DNA from: Xanthomonas nasturtii
Lineage (GTDB): Bacteria; Pseudomonadota; Gammaproteobacteria; Xanthomonadales; Xanthomonadaceae
Length of the DNA: 64,000 bases
Assembly: GCF_001660815.1 (NCBI RefSeq)
Contig: NZ_LYMI01000022.1
Coordinates: 1 to 64,000 of the forward strand
Reading direction: 5' to 3'
Of the stretch, positions 47,519-56,579 are shown in pieces; positions within the stretch are counted from its first letter, which is position 1; every line of letters starts with the position of its first letter. A model generated the notes under the pieces. It did no database searches. It was not told the DNA's origin and saw only the letters and a program-made list of their open reading frames with translations. Both the position numbers and the translations under genes were made by a program.

Positions 47519-47739
47519 GGTAGAGCGTCCGACAACACGAAGTGCGCCGTCATCAGATGAGCGTGAATGGCGTAGAGGCACCACGGTGTGCGAATGCGAC
47601 CTGCCGCATTTAGCACCAGCCGCGTCCGCCAGGCGTCTAGCGCAGTCGGTGTGTTGGCCGCTCTTTTCGCCGCCACCGCGATCGCTGCTGACGCGATCGC
47701 GGTGGCGACCGCGTCAGCCTGTGTGCCCTATCGCAACAC

Positions 47740-49737
47740 TCAGCCGATCACGTCCACACGCGCATCGCTGCGGTCGGCGTCCGGCAGCACGTGGTCCGGG
47801 TCCAGCGTTACGTGCAGCACTTTCTGGGTGGTCGGCAGGGTCAGCGTGGGGGTGCTGGTCTGCAGCCAGGTTTCCACCGGCACGCGCCGGTCCAGGTGGC
47901 TGCCATCGGCCAGATCCACGCGCACGGTCACCGGCATCACCAGTTTCTGCCGGCTGCGCAAGGTGAGCTGCACGCCCTTGGCCGGGTCATGGTCGACGTA
48001 ATGCGCCTCGGTGATGCCCATGTCCAGCTGCCAGTTGTTGAAGTACCAGCCGCGCCACCACCACGACAGGTCTTCGCCACTTTCGCTTTCCATCAGCCGG
48101 AAGAAATCCGACGGCGTGGGATGCTTGTAGGCCCAGGTGGCGATGTATTTGCGAAACGCCGGATCGAAGCGCGCCGGCCCCAGGATCTGTTCGCGCAACA
48201 GCACCAGCCCCAAGGCGCCCTTGAAGTAGGTCAGTGGATGGCGATAGGTCTCGCTGGTGGAATCGGCGTTGTCCATCAGCGTCGGCGCACTGGCATCGGC
48301 CAGCAGCGGCAGGATTTCATCGACCGGGTTTCCGCCCTTGGGCGCATATTCCGAATCGCGCTTGGGCGCGTATTCGCCCTTGTTGAAGGCATCGGATGCA
48401 TATACGTCGATGAAGGTATTGAAACCTTCATCCATGAAGGCGTGCCGGCGCTCGTTGGAACCGACGATCATCGGGAACCAGGTATGGCCGATCTCGTGTG
48501 CGGTGATCCAGAACAAATCCTTGCCGCCGTCTTCGAAGCCGTCGAAGACGATGCCGGGATATTCCATGCCGGCGCCATAGCCACCCAGATTGATCGCTGC
48601 CGGCCACGGGTACGGGTACCACTGCGAAAAATGTTCGATCGCGCCTTTGACGTATTCGGTAGAGCGGTTCCACTTGTCTGCGCCCACGCCCTCCACCGGG
48701 TAGACCGACATCGCCAGCGATTGCTTGCCGCCGGGCACGTTGATGCGCGCCGCGTCCCAGACGAACGCCGGCGATGCAGCAAACGCCACATCGCGGGTGT
48801 GCTCCATATGGAAGCGCCAGGTCTGCGTGCCCTTGCCCGCCGGTTTGGCTGCACGTGCCGTCACTTCGGCGGGGGTGCGGATCAGTACCGTGCGGTCGCT
48901 GCCGCGCGCCTGCTCCAGGCGTTGCTGCTCGGTGCGGCTGAGCACGTCCTGCGGGTTGGTCAGCGCGCCGGAGCCGGCGACCAGGAAGCCCTCCGGCACG
49001 GTCACTGCGTAGTCGAAGTCGCCGTACTCCAGATAGAACTCCGAGCCCAGATACGGCTGCGTGTCCCAGCCGCGCAGATCGTCGTAGACCGCCATGCGCG
49101 GGTACCACTGCGCAATCTCGTAGATTTCTCCCTGCTTGCTGGCGCTGAAGGCGGTACGCCCGCCCCAGGTGCCGGGAATCGTGTAGCGGTAACGGATATG
49201 CACGGTCAGCGCCTTGCCCTGGCCGGCCAGCGGCTGCGGCAAGTCCACGCGCATGCGGGTATCGTCGACGACGAACTGCGCAGGCTGGCGGCGCCCACCT
49301 GCATCGACCTGGACACTGGCGATCTGCATGCCTTCGGTGAACTGCTTGCGTCGTAGCGGACGGCTGGCGGCAGCACGCGCATCGGCCCGGTAGATGTTCT
49401 GATCCAGCTGCAGCCACAGCACGTCCAGCGTGTCGGGGCTGTGGTTGGTGTAGGTGATTGCGGCCTCGCCGGTGAGCGTATGCGTTGCAGGGTCGATGCT
49501 GGCGGCAAGGCTGTAATCGGCACGGTTCTGCCAGAACGCCGGGCCGGGCACCCCACCGCCGCTGCGATAGGCATTGGGGACATCGGGCAACTGCAAGGGC
49601 GCGAACAAGGCCAGCGGGTCGAATGCGTTCGCAGGAGCCGTTGCGGCGCCAACTGGTGCGGCAGCGACAAGCCCGGGCATGGCAACACATGCCAACGACA
49701 CGGCAAGGGGGAGCGATCGGCGCACGGTGGGGGGCAT
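47740..49737 (-). CDS. M1-family metallopeptidase (gluzincin), secreted
   Basis: This 665-residue protein has a signal peptide (ending LVAAA) and an N-terminal beta-domain. The catalytic region is GAGMEYPGIVF (GxMEN-like exopeptidase motif) and HEIGHTWFPM with the third zinc ligand in ERRHAFMDEGF. M1 enzymes remove N-terminal residues from peptides; here it acts in the periplasm or outside. It may supply peptides or amino acids. An upstream in-frame ATG at 49821 would add a leader before the signal and is rejected. Confidence 0.88.
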   Translation of the reverse strand: MPPTVRRSLPLAVSLACVAMPGLVAAAPVGAATAPANAFDPLALFAPLQLPDVPNAYRSGGGVPGPAFWQNRADYSLAASIDPATHTLTGEAAITYTNHSPDTLDVLWLQLDQNIYRADARAAASRPLRRKQFTEGMQIASVQVDAGGRRQPAQFVVDDTRMRVDLPQPLAGQGKALTVHIRYRYTIPGTWGGRTAFSASKQGEIYEIAQWYPRMAVYDDLRGWDTQPYLGSEFYLEYGDFDYAVTVPEGFLVAGSGALTNPQDVLSRTEQQRLEQARGSDRTVLIRTPAEVTARAAKPAGKGTQTWRFHMEHTRDVAFAASPAFVWDAARINVPGGKQSLAMSVYPVEGVGADKWNRSTEYVKGAIEHFSQWYPYPWPAAINLGGYGAGMEYPGIVFDGFEDGGKDLFWITAHEIGHTWFPMIVGSNERRHAFMDEGFNTFIDVYASDAFNKGEYAPKRDSEYAPKGGNPVDEILPLLADASAPTLMDNADSTSETYRHPLTYFKGALGLVLLREQILGPARFDPAFRKYIATWAYKHPTPSDFFRLMESESGEDLSWWWRGWYFNNWQLDMGITEAHYVDHDPAKGVQLTLRSRQKLVMPVTVRVDLADGSHLDRRVPVETWLQTSTPTLTLPTTQKVLHVTLDPDHVLPDADRSDARVDVIG

Positions 49738-50146
49738 GCGGAATCCTTCGGCGGAGGGGGATTGCCATCCTACGGCGCCCCGCGCCGCGCACGGGAATGC
49801 CATTGGTCCCGGATGGCGCACCTGGCGACATCGGTCTGCTGCTTGGCTGCAAGGACTGGTGGAGATGGTTGGTGTGCATGGTTTTCAACGAGCAACCGGC
49901 AAGCCGCGATGCGCTCCTCGCACTTCAACAAAACCACCAGCCAACTGTCTGGTGCGGTGTCCTTGCCGATTGCGGGTCCGTTGGCGGCATGGATGCCGCC
50001 ACCGAGCCTCCAAGGACGGATTCACGGCGTGTCCCGCGAGCGGTGAGGACACCGCGCCCTCGACCCACCCAGCGTTTCCGACGGCCACCACCAAGAAACG
50101 GCCGACAAAACCAGACTCACCGCCAGGCGCCCGCGCGCTACGTGTC
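49738..50146. other. 409-nt gap between the M1 peptidase and soxR genes
   Basis: The right half is a type B palindromic repeat (49931-50059). Just left of it, at about 49855-49882, is a remnant of the type A outer flank (GACTGGTGGAGATGGTTGG), so this is a reduced form of the A-spacer-B unit seen at 28181-28862. No gene is supported. Confidence 0.5.
49931..50059 (+). repeat. Palindromic repeat, type B, copy 3
   Basis: AAACCACCAGCCAACTGTCT leads in. The left arm is GCGGTGTCCTTGCCGATTGC, the centre GGCGGCATGGATGCCGCC and the right arm GTCCCGCGAGCGGTGAGGAC. It is close to copy 1 (28367). Confidence 0.82.
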
Positions 50147-50602
50147 TTAGCCACTTTTATTCGGAATCACGCTACCCAGCCGCGACGCCCCCGCACCACC
50201 CTCGCCCATGGCGTCGTCCGGATTGCTCAAGCGGCAGCGGCGCAGCGACAGACAGCCACAGCCAATGCAGTCGGTGAGCTGGTCGCGCAGCGCCTGCAAT
50301 TCGCTGATGCGCGCATCCAGCTGCCCACGCCAGCGCGCCGACATGCGCGCCCATTCCGCACGCGTGGGCGTGCGCTGGTCGGGCAATACCGAAAACGCAT
50401 CGAGCACCTGCTGCAACGGCACCCCGAGCCGCTGCGCCACGCGAATCACCGCAATCCGCCGTAACACATCGCGCGCATAGCGGCGCTGGTTGCCGGCAGT
50501 ACGCAGGCTGCGGATCAAGCCCTTGCGCTCGTAGAAATGCAGCGCCGACACCGCCACGCCACTGCGCTTGGCCACTTCGCCCACGGACATCTCACGCTGC
50601 AT
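50147..50602 (-). CDS. soxR: Redox-sensitive transcriptional activator SoxR
   Basis: This 151-residue MerR-family protein has an N-terminal winged HTH ([25 protein letters not shown]) and the SoxR [2Fe-2S] ligand set [12 protein letters not shown] (C-x2-C-x-C-x5-C, residues 112-123). It senses redox-cycling compounds by cluster oxidation. It is divergent from an MFS pump across a perfect SoxR box. No soxS is present, as usual outside enterics. Confidence 0.94.
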   Translation of the reverse strand: MQREMSVGEVAKRSGVAVSALHFYERKGLIRSLRTAGNQRRYARDVLRRIAVIRVAQRLGVPLQQVLDAFSVLPDQRTPTRAEWARMSARWRGQLDARISELQALRDQLTDCIGCGCLSLRRCRLSNPDDAMGEGGAGASRLGSVIPNKSG

Positions 50603-50610
50603 CGCCTTGA

Positions 50611-50628
50611 CCTCAACCTAGGTTGAGG
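50611..50628. promoter_or_regulatory. SoxR box between soxR and the MFS transporter
   Basis: CCTCAACCTAGGTTGAGG is a perfect 18-bp palindrome with the CCTCAA/TTGAGG ends of the E. coli SoxR operator. It overlaps a TTGACC -35-like element (50607-50612). It begins 9 bp outside the soxR ATG, so soxR is probably autoregulated or leaderless. Confidence 0.85.
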
Positions 50629-50702
50629 CAGGATGCTGCGCGGCCATCACCGGTGCAAGCACCTGTGTCATGGCTCCACACACTTCTGTTCCTGGATGTT
50701 CG

Positions 50703-52076
50703 ATGCCCACCGAAATGCCGACCACTGCCGCTACGCCGCGATACGCCACGCAGCCTACGTCCATCCTTGCCGCGCCCTACCGTGCGGCGACGCTAGGCAT
50801 GGTGGCGCTGGTGTCGCTCAACGCCTTCGAGTCGCTGGCCGTTGCCGCCGCCATGCCGACCGTGGCGCGCGAATTGAACGGGCTGCCGCTGTATGCATTG
50901 GCGTTCGGCGGCACCCTGGCTACCAGCGTGGTCGGCATGACCGCAGCCGGGCGCTGGAGCGACCGGCGTGGCCCAGCGGGTGCTTTGGCCGTGGGTTTGC
51001 TGTGTTTTGTAGTCGGCCTGCTGGTTGCCGGGCTGGCGCCGAGCATGCCGCTGCTGATTGCCGGGCGCCTGCTGCAGGGCCTGGGCGCCGGCGCCTATTC
51101 GGTGGCGTTGTACGTCATCGTCGGGCGGCTGTATCCGGAAGCCTTGCGCCCGCGGGTGTTTGCGGCGTTTTCGGCCGGTTGGGTGGTGCCATCGTTGATC
51201 GGGCCGGGCATCAGCGGATTGATCGTGCAACACGTGGGCTGGCGCTGGGTGTTTCTATCAGTGCCGCTGCTGGCGATTCCAGCTGGATTGATGCTATGGC
51301 CGGCGCTGCGCGGGCGGACCTGGGCGAGCGACGCATCCGATGCGCCGACTGCATCGCTGGGCTGGGCCGTGGGTGCGGCGTTGGGCGTGCTGGGCGTGTA
51401 CCTGGGTGGGCAGCTGCACGGCATGCTGGTACCGGGCGCGATGCTGCCGGCACTGTTGCTCACCGCGTATTGCGCCTGGCACCTGCTGCCGACCGGCACC
51501 TTGCAACTTGCACGCGGCCTGCCCAGCGTGATCGCGTTGCGAGGCATCGCTGCCGCCGCATTTTTCGGTTTCGAGGCCTTCCTGCCGTTGCTGCTGTCGC
51601 GCGAACGCGGGCTCTCGCCGCTGCTGGCCGGCGTGGCGCTGAGCGTGGGCGCATTGGGCTGGTTCAGTGGCTCCTGGTACCAGGGCCACAGCCGCGCCGG
51701 TTGGTCGCGCCCGCGCCTGCTCAAGACCGGCGCGCTGCTGATGACGCTGGGCATCGCAATCAGTGCAACTGCGGTGTGGCCGGCGATGCCGGTGCCGCTG
51801 GCAATCGCCGGCTGGGCGCTGACCGGCCTGGGCATGGGCCTGCTGTATCCCAGTTTGTCGGTGGTGATGCTGTCGCTGTCGCCACCGGCGCAGCAAGGCG
51901 CCAACAGTTCTGCCTTGCAATTGAGCGAAGCCATTGCCGTGGCGGCTATGCTGGCGCTGGCCGGTGCCTTGTTCGCGGCGCTGCTGACATCGGCAACGAG
52001 CGCGGCATACCTGAGCGTGTTCGGGTTGGCGTGGCTGCTGGCGGTGGCGGGCTTTTGTGTGGCGCGGCGGGTGTGA
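50703..52076 (+). CDS. MFS drug-efflux transporter under SoxR control
   Basis: This 457-residue protein has about 14 hydrophobic helices. AGRWSDRRGPAGALAVG is the MFS motif A loop, and the family resembles DHA2-type drug:H+ antiporters. SoxR outside enterics typically controls pumps for redox-active antibiotics, and the box in the shared promoter supports this. The start is uncertain among ATGs at 50670, 50703 and 50715; all precede the first helix. Confidence 0.85.
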   Translation: MPTEMPTTAATPRYATQPTSILAAPYRAATLGMVALVSLNAFESLAVAAAMPTVARELNGLPLYALAFGGTLATSVVGMTAAGRWSDRRGPAGALAVGLLCFVVGLLVAGLAPSMPLLIAGRLLQGLGAGAYSVALYVIVGRLYPEALRPRVFAAFSAGWVVPSLIGPGISGLIVQHVGWRWVFLSVPLLAIPAGLMLWPALRGRTWASDASDAPTASLGWAVGAALGVLGVYLGGQLHGMLVPGAMLPALLLTAYCAWHLLPTGTLQLARGLPSVIALRGIAAAAFFGFEAFLPLLLSRERGLSPLLAGVALSVGALGWFSGSWYQGHSRAGWSRPRLLKTGALLMTLGIAISATAVWPAMPVPLAIAGWALTGLGMGLLYPSLSVVMLSLSPPAQQGANSSALQLSEAIAVAAMLALAGALFAALLTSATSAAYLSVFGLAWLLAVAGFCVARRV

Positions 52077-52602
52077 TGGGTGCGCGGTGTGCGCAGAGTG
52101 TCGAAGTAAAGCGGCACCGAGCGCCGATGCTGGCGCGTCTTGCGCGCGGCGCTGGTGCGGTCTGCGCGATCTGCATGCTCAATACGTCGCGTTGGCATGC
52201 CGCAACACAAGCCACGACATCGCAGCACAACCGACTTTGCCGATCCTGTCGAGATCGCTGCGACGGAGACTGAAAAAACTTCGCCGCTCACGACTGGTCA
52301 TTTTTTCGCCACCCATCTTGACAGCGTTGCAGGCCGGGGCCTGCACCCACTTGCCCACAGCCTTGTGCAAGTTCCATCCACAGGGGGTGTGGAAAAGATG
52401 CGCCGCCTTGCATGCGCCAGAGGCCTTGCGCGGCGCCGGTGCTTGTGCAATGCGCGATAAAAACAGCCGGCGCAGCTGCGTCGTGGGCACTTGCGGCAGG
52501 CCCGCCAGCATCCAGAAAGCGGATTCCGCTACACCGCACAAGACGGTGGCTCCCACGCGCAACACCGCCAGCTCACGGTGGCGATGCACGCACAGCTGCG
52601 GA
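52077..52602. other. 526-nt gap between convergent MFS and YgiC-like genes
   Basis: No gene is supported. GAAAAAAC (52271) and ATTTTTTC (52301) frame a possible weak stem. Around 52345-52400 there are several CCACA/TGTGG motifs (GCCCACA, TCCACAGG, TGTGGAAA) reminiscent of DnaA boxes, but only loosely. Confidence 0.4.
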
Positions 52603-53769
52603 TCAATCGATGATGACGTGCGGCACGAAGCGCGACGTGTCGCGGGTGATCGGGCCATCGTCGTCGCGCAGGCCCAGGCCGGCAGGGCGATCGGCGACCA
52701 CCCAGCTGCCCACCAGCGCATGCCGGCCGTCGAATACCGGCAACGGATGGTGTGCCTGCAGGATTGCCGGCCCGTCCAGATACGGGCCATCCGTCTGTGC
52801 AGTGGCGCCCTGCGCGGTGACCAGGGAGATATTGGCGCCCTCGCGCGACAGCAGCGGCTTGCGCACCCAGCCTGCGGTCGGTGCTTCGCCGGCTTGCGCA
52901 AAGCGTGCCGGCAGCAGATTGGGATGGCCTTGATGCCGCTCCCACAGCAGCGGCAGGATGCCCTTGTTGCTCAGCACCGATTTCCACGCCGGCTCGATCA
53001 GGCGCACACGGTCGGCGATCAGGGCCGGCCCGAAGCGTTCTTCCATCATGAATTCCAGCGGGTAGAGCTTGAACAGCGTGTGGATCACCCGGTCCTGCTC
53101 ATCGGTGAACCAGCCATCGGCGCTCAGGCCGATGTCTTCGATGGCCACTTCCTCGGTGCTGATGCCCACCTGATGCGCGCAGTCGCGCAGGTAACGCACG
53201 GTGGCACGATCTTCCAGCGAATCGCGCACCGCCGAAAAATGCATCTGCGCGCCGATCGCGCCGTCCACCGCCAGCGCACCCAGCGTCTCGCATAACAGGT
53301 CCTGGATCAGGTTGTACTGATCGGTACCCTTGGGCAGCGCGCCGCTGGCGATCTGCTGTTCAAGCCACAACCACTGGAAATACGCCGACTCGTACAGCGA
53401 GGTCGGCGTGTCGTAATTGAGCTCGTACAACTTGGCCGGGCCATCGCCCGAATACGCCAGGTCCATGCGCCCGTACAGATGCGGGTCGCGGTCTTTCCAC
53501 GAATTGGCGATCCAGTCCCAATAGAACGGCGGGATCGCCAATTGCGTCATCAGCTGTTCCGAGCGCACCACCTCGTCCACCAACTGCATCGCCATATCGT
53601 GCAGGTCTTGGGTGGGCGCTTCGATGTCGTCTTCGATCTGCTGCAACGAAAACGCGTAGTAGGCGCTTTCGTCCCAATACGGCGCGCCGTCGATGGTGTG
53701 GAAGTGGAAGCCGAGCGACTCGGCCTGCTCGCGCCAGTCCGGGCGTTCGGCAATTGCGATCCGTTGCAT
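52603..53769 (-). CDS. Glutathionylspermidine synthase-like ATP-grasp protein (YgiC/YjfC family)
   Basis: This 388-residue protein has LYELNYDTPTSLYESAYFQW, FYWDWIANSWKDRDPHLYGRMDLAY and WVRKPLLSREGANI, the ATP-grasp blocks of the GSP_synth domain. There is no N-terminal amidase domain as in E. coli Gss. Such YgiC-type proteins are predicted amide ligases with unknown substrates. The start lies 1 nt after the YgiB-like stop. This is the last gene of the seven-gene set. Confidence 0.87.
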   Translation of the reverse strand: MQRIAIAERPDWREQAESLGFHFHTIDGAPYWDESAYYAFSLQQIEDDIEAPTQDLHDMAMQLVDEVVRSEQLMTQLAIPPFYWDWIANSWKDRDPHLYGRMDLAYSGDGPAKLYELNYDTPTSLYESAYFQWLWLEQQIASGALPKGTDQYNLIQDLLCETLGALAVDGAIGAQMHFSAVRDSLEDRATVRYLRDCAHQVGISTEEVAIEDIGLSADGWFTDEQDRVIHTLFKLYPLEFMMEERFGPALIADRVRLIEPAWKSVLSNKGILPLLWERHQGHPNLLPARFAQAGEAPTAGWVRKPLLSREGANISLVTAQGATAQTDGPYLDGPAILQAHHPLPVFDGRHALVGSWVVADRPAGLGLRDDDGPITRDTSRFVPHVIID

Positions 53770-53770
53770 G

Positions 53771-54346
53771 TCAGCCGCCGAACCCGGAACTGCGACCGCC
53801 GCTGCCGAACGAGCTGCGCGCCGCCGCGCTGGAGCCGAAGCCCGAGCGCGATACGGTGATGGCGCGGGTCGGCATGTCGATCGCGCCGCTGCGCCCGCGC
53901 ACCGTGCCGATGCGGTTGCTGGCCAGATCGCCGTTGGGCTTGTAATACCCGCCGCTGCGGTAGTCGCGGTACAGCGGAATCGAGCCGCCGTAGCGGTAGC
54001 CGCCGCCACCGGTCATGTTGCCCAACGCGTAGCCCAGCAGGAACCCGCCCATCGGCGGGACCCAGCTTTGCTGGCCCTGCGCCGTCTGCACCTCCGTGCA
54101 ACTGCCGAACTGCGCATCGCACTCGTAGCGCGTGTTGAAGCGCGGCGCGGCCTGCTGATGCTTGGCCACCGCCTCGTCGTAGGCCTTGAGGCATTGCTGG
54201 ATGTCGCTCTGTTCCTGTTTGATCTGGTAGCAGTCCGAGGCCGACTGCAACACCACACCGGTCTCCGGCTCGGAGCCGCAGCCGGTGACGAAGGCGGCCG
54301 GCAGCGCGGCCATCAAGGTGAGTTTGAGATTGCGTGATCGCTTCAT
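53771..54346 (-). CDS. DUF1190 lipoprotein (YgiB/YjfM family)
   Basis: This 191-residue lipoprotein has a lipobox VTGC at residues 20-23, and a DUF1190 domain with DCYQIKQEQSDIQQCLKAY and YECDAQFGSC. A Gly/Ser/Arg-rich tail follows from about 105, with RSSFGSGGRSSGFGG at the end. In E. coli ygiB and yjfM pair with the ATP-grasp genes ygiC and yjfC, as here. It may be the substrate of the ligase, with its tail modified, but this is inference. Confidence 0.85.
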   Translation of the reverse strand: MKRSRNLKLTLMAALPAAFVTGCGSEPETGVVLQSASDCYQIKQEQSDIQQCLKAYDEAVAKHQQAAPRFNTRYECDAQFGSCTEVQTAQGQQSWVPPMGGFLLGYALGNMTGGGGYRYGGSIPLYRDYRSGGYYKPNGDLASNRIGTVRGRSGAIDMPTRAITVSRSGFGSSAAARSSFGSGGRSSGFGG

Positions 54347-54358
54347 GCCTGCGCTCCG

Positions 54359-54763
54359 TTACGGCGTGATCGCGGCGGCATTGATCAGCCCCACCGCGAT
54401 CGACACGCCCGCCGAAAAGATGCCGGCGGCGGTGACGTTGTCGGTGATCTGCCGCGAGATGCGCCCGGCCACCAGGTTGGCCAACAGGTACGCCACCACC
54501 TGGATGCCGCAGGCCACCACGCCCCAGATCAGCGCATCGACCAGGCTCACCGAATGGGTGATGGCCGAATGCAGCGGCAATGCCACGCCGATCAGGTTGC
54601 CGGCCAGCGCGGTGGCTGCAGCCACGTTGCCCTGCCGCAGCAGGGTGAAATCCTTGTGCGGGGTGACCAGGGTCACCAGCACCACCGCGACGATCAGCAC
54701 GCCCAGGCCGGTGCCGAAGTAGGAAAGAAATGCGAGAAAACTCTGCAGGTTGATCGGGTTCAT
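54359..54763 (-). CDS. DUF350 membrane protein (YjfL family)
   Basis: This 134-residue protein has four predicted helices (about 10-32, 44-62, 70-92 and 108-132) and two related halves, as is usual for DUF350. AAATALAGNLIGVALPLHSAI carries the conserved N and P. Function unknown; found with PspA-like and YgiC-like genes in the yjf arrangement. The ATG at 54763 is the first that leaves a short N-terminus. Confidence 0.85.
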   Translation of the reverse strand: MNPINLQSFLAFLSYFGTGLGVLIVAVVLVTLVTPHKDFTLLRQGNVAAATALAGNLIGVALPLHSAITHSVSLVDALIWGVVACGIQVVAYLLANLVAGRISRQITDNVTAAGIFSAGVSIAVGLINAAAITP

Positions 54764-54797
54764 GACAGGACCGTTTGAGTGAAGGGCGAGCGCATGC

Positions 54798-55475
54798 TCA
54801 GGTGATATCCAGATCGGCGACGGTGACATCGATACCGACCGCATAGGTGACGCAGAATTCGTTGGGGCCGGAATCCTCACCGGTCACCAGCAGAAATTCT
54901 TCGCGCTGCAGCTCGGGCACATCGCGGCTATAGAGCATGGCGTAGTGGGTCAGGTCGCCATCGCGGCGCGGCGGCTGATAGCGGTACAGCACTTCGTCGT
55001 AGGCGATCGGCGGAATCCGCGCAGCATCATCGGTGGACTGCGTGGCGCGTTGCCAGCGCTTGCCGGCGTAATCGATCTGCGCGGCACCCAGATGCGGATG
55101 CTGCATCACGAACTCCTGAAACGCCTGCTTGCTGGGCGGGTTCACCGTTTCGCAATACACGAACGCCTTCATCGCTTCCAGATCGCCACCCACGGTGGTG
55201 ACCTGCAGGAACGCATCGTCATCCAGATAGAAGCGGTGCAGCGAATAGCCATCGCCCAGATTGACATGGCCATAGCACGGAATGCCCTGGTGCCCGCCCG
55301 GCAATTCGGCGGTCATGGCATCGGGCGCCATGCGGTACAGGGTGGTGTCGATTTCCACCTGGCCGCCGACACGCAGCCCCAGCGGCAACGTGTGGCCGAT
55401 CGCGCCGGTGCCGGACGTGGGCAGCGGCGGCGGTTGCGGTTGACCGAACAACTTGCTGAAAAAACTCATCGTCAT
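54798..55475 (-). CDS. DUF2491 protein (YjfK family)
   Basis: This 225-residue soluble protein starts MTMSFFSKLFGQP, a short amphipathic helix like that of YjfK and YjfJ. The DUF2491 domain holds LPLGLRVGGQVEID and the later YAMLYSRDVPELQREEFLL. Function unknown. The ATG at 55475 overlaps the stop of the upstream channel gene (ATGA), which favours it over the ATG at 55469. Confidence 0.82.
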   Translation of the reverse strand: MTMSFFSKLFGQPQPPPLPTSGTGAIGHTLPLGLRVGGQVEIDTTLYRMAPDAMTAELPGGHQGIPCYGHVNLGDGYSLHRFYLDDDAFLQVTTVGGDLEAMKAFVYCETVNPPSKQAFQEFVMQHPHLGAAQIDYAGKRWQRATQSTDDAARIPPIAYDEVLYRYQPPRRDGDLTHYAMLYSRDVPELQREEFLLVTGEDSGPNEFCVTYAVGIDVTVADLDIT

Positions 55476-56554
55476 GCACCTTGTGGCGATGGGGAAATGG
55501 GGGCTGTCTCGCTGCGCATGGCCTGCCACGCAATGGCGTGGACGGGCACGCGCTGCTCGGCCAGGTAATACAGCATGGCACCGGCGGCGACAGCGGTGCG
55601 TGCTGGCGGGTTCAAGCGCAACGCGCCGTCGGGTGCGCGCAGGCCCAGCAGCAAGGCGCCGCGCTGACCGAAATCGGCCGCAAGCCGGCTGTAATCCAGC
55701 GCTTGGACATTCGCTGGCACGGCAAGACTGAACTGGGTGGGGCCATCGTCCACCGACAGCAACTCGGCGGTGATCGCCGCGCTGCCCGGGTCCTGCGCGG
55801 CGCGGGCCAGGATTTCGGCGGTCATCGGGCGTGTGCATTCGATGGCCGGGTAATGGTGGTTGACCAGCCGCGCGGCGCTGGCCGAATCGAAATGCGCCAC
55901 GATGTGCGCAGCCGGTGCGTGCGCCATCAACGCGAAGACCGCTGCCAGGGTCTGGTCGTCGGAGGGCGGGTTGACGATCACCCGCGCCGCACCGGCAATG
56001 CCGGCACGCCGGTACACCTCGGTGTGCGTGTACGACTCGGCGGCGATGAAGCGCATGTGGTCGGGCATCGGGTTTTCGGCCACGCCCTCGGCGATCAGCA
56101 CCACGCCTTCGTCATCGGTGGCAGTATCGGAGAGCAGCAACTCCAGCAGGCGCACCGAGGCCGCGCCCTGCCAGCCGATCAAAATGGTGTGCCCGCGCAG
56201 ATCGGCATAGGCCATCTTGCCCATGTGGTGGCGCCTCCAGAACGTGATGAGGACGCCGCTGGTCTTGGCCAGCACCGTGGCGAACAACGCCACCGCACCC
56301 GGCATCAACACGAAGGCGGCAATATAGCGCCCGGCCACCGAGCCCGGCGACAGGTCGCCGTAGCCGATGGTGGTGGCGGTGGTCATGTAGTAGTACGGAA
56401 ACGCGTCCAGGCCGACGAGCTTCTGCTCGCCGGCCCACAGCAGCAACACCCAGCTCAGCCCCATGTGCGCCAGCAGTGCCAGCGCCACCATGCCCCAGCT
56501 GACGCGGCGCACGTGGCGCCGCAATACCCGGAACAGCCGTCCAACGATGATCAT
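55472..56554 (-). CDS. Two-helix potassium channel with cytosolic TrkA-N-like domain
   Basis: This 360-residue protein has two helices (about 20-40 and 75-100) around a pore loop with the K+ filter TTATTIGYGD. A Rossmann-like domain follows (GHTILIGWQGAAS onward), in the place of an RCK domain. The GxGxxG dinucleotide motif is imperfect (IGWQGAAS), so NAD binding is doubtful. E. coli yjfIJKLMC lacks this gene; here it sits inside the operon with an ATGA overlap to the DUF2491 gene. Confidence 0.87.
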   Translation of the reverse strand: MIIVGRLFRVLRRHVRRVSWGMVALALLAHMGLSWVLLLWAGEQKLVGLDAFPYYYMTTATTIGYGDLSPGSVAGRYIAAFVLMPGAVALFATVLAKTSGVLITFWRRHHMGKMAYADLRGHTILIGWQGAASVRLLELLLSDTATDDEGVVLIAEGVAENPMPDHMRFIAAESYTHTEVYRRAGIAGAARVIVNPPSDDQTLAAVFALMAHAPAAHIVAHFDSASAARLVNHHYPAIECTRPMTAEILARAAQDPGSAAITAELLSVDDGPTQFSLAVPANVQALDYSRLAADFGQRGALLLGLRAPDGALRLNPPARTAVAAGAMLYYLAEQRVPVHAIAWQAMRSETAPISPSPQGA

Positions 56555-56579
56555 GGCGCATCCTGTGCCGTGCGGTGGA

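Larger units (their letters stand above)
46701..47739. other. 1-kb gene-free region upstream of the TonB receptor
   Basis: It contains two LacI-family operator-like sites (47100-47113 and 47242-47255) and the terminator of the M1 peptidase gene (47481-47518). No ORF here looks real. The distance from the operators to the receptor start implies a long 5' leader or a promoter I cannot see. Confidence 0.5.

Noticed and set aside
47153..47676. Short frames of 109 and 163 codons upstream of the M1 peptidase terminator
   Set aside because: They overlap each other on opposite strands and run over the intrinsic terminator or the second LacI-type operator; no protein family recognised.
52345..52400. 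Cluster of CCACA/TGTGG motifs, considered as DnaA boxes or an origin
   Set aside because: None matches TTATCCACA well, there is no A/T-rich unwinding element, and none of the usual origin genes (dnaA, dnaN, parAB) is present.
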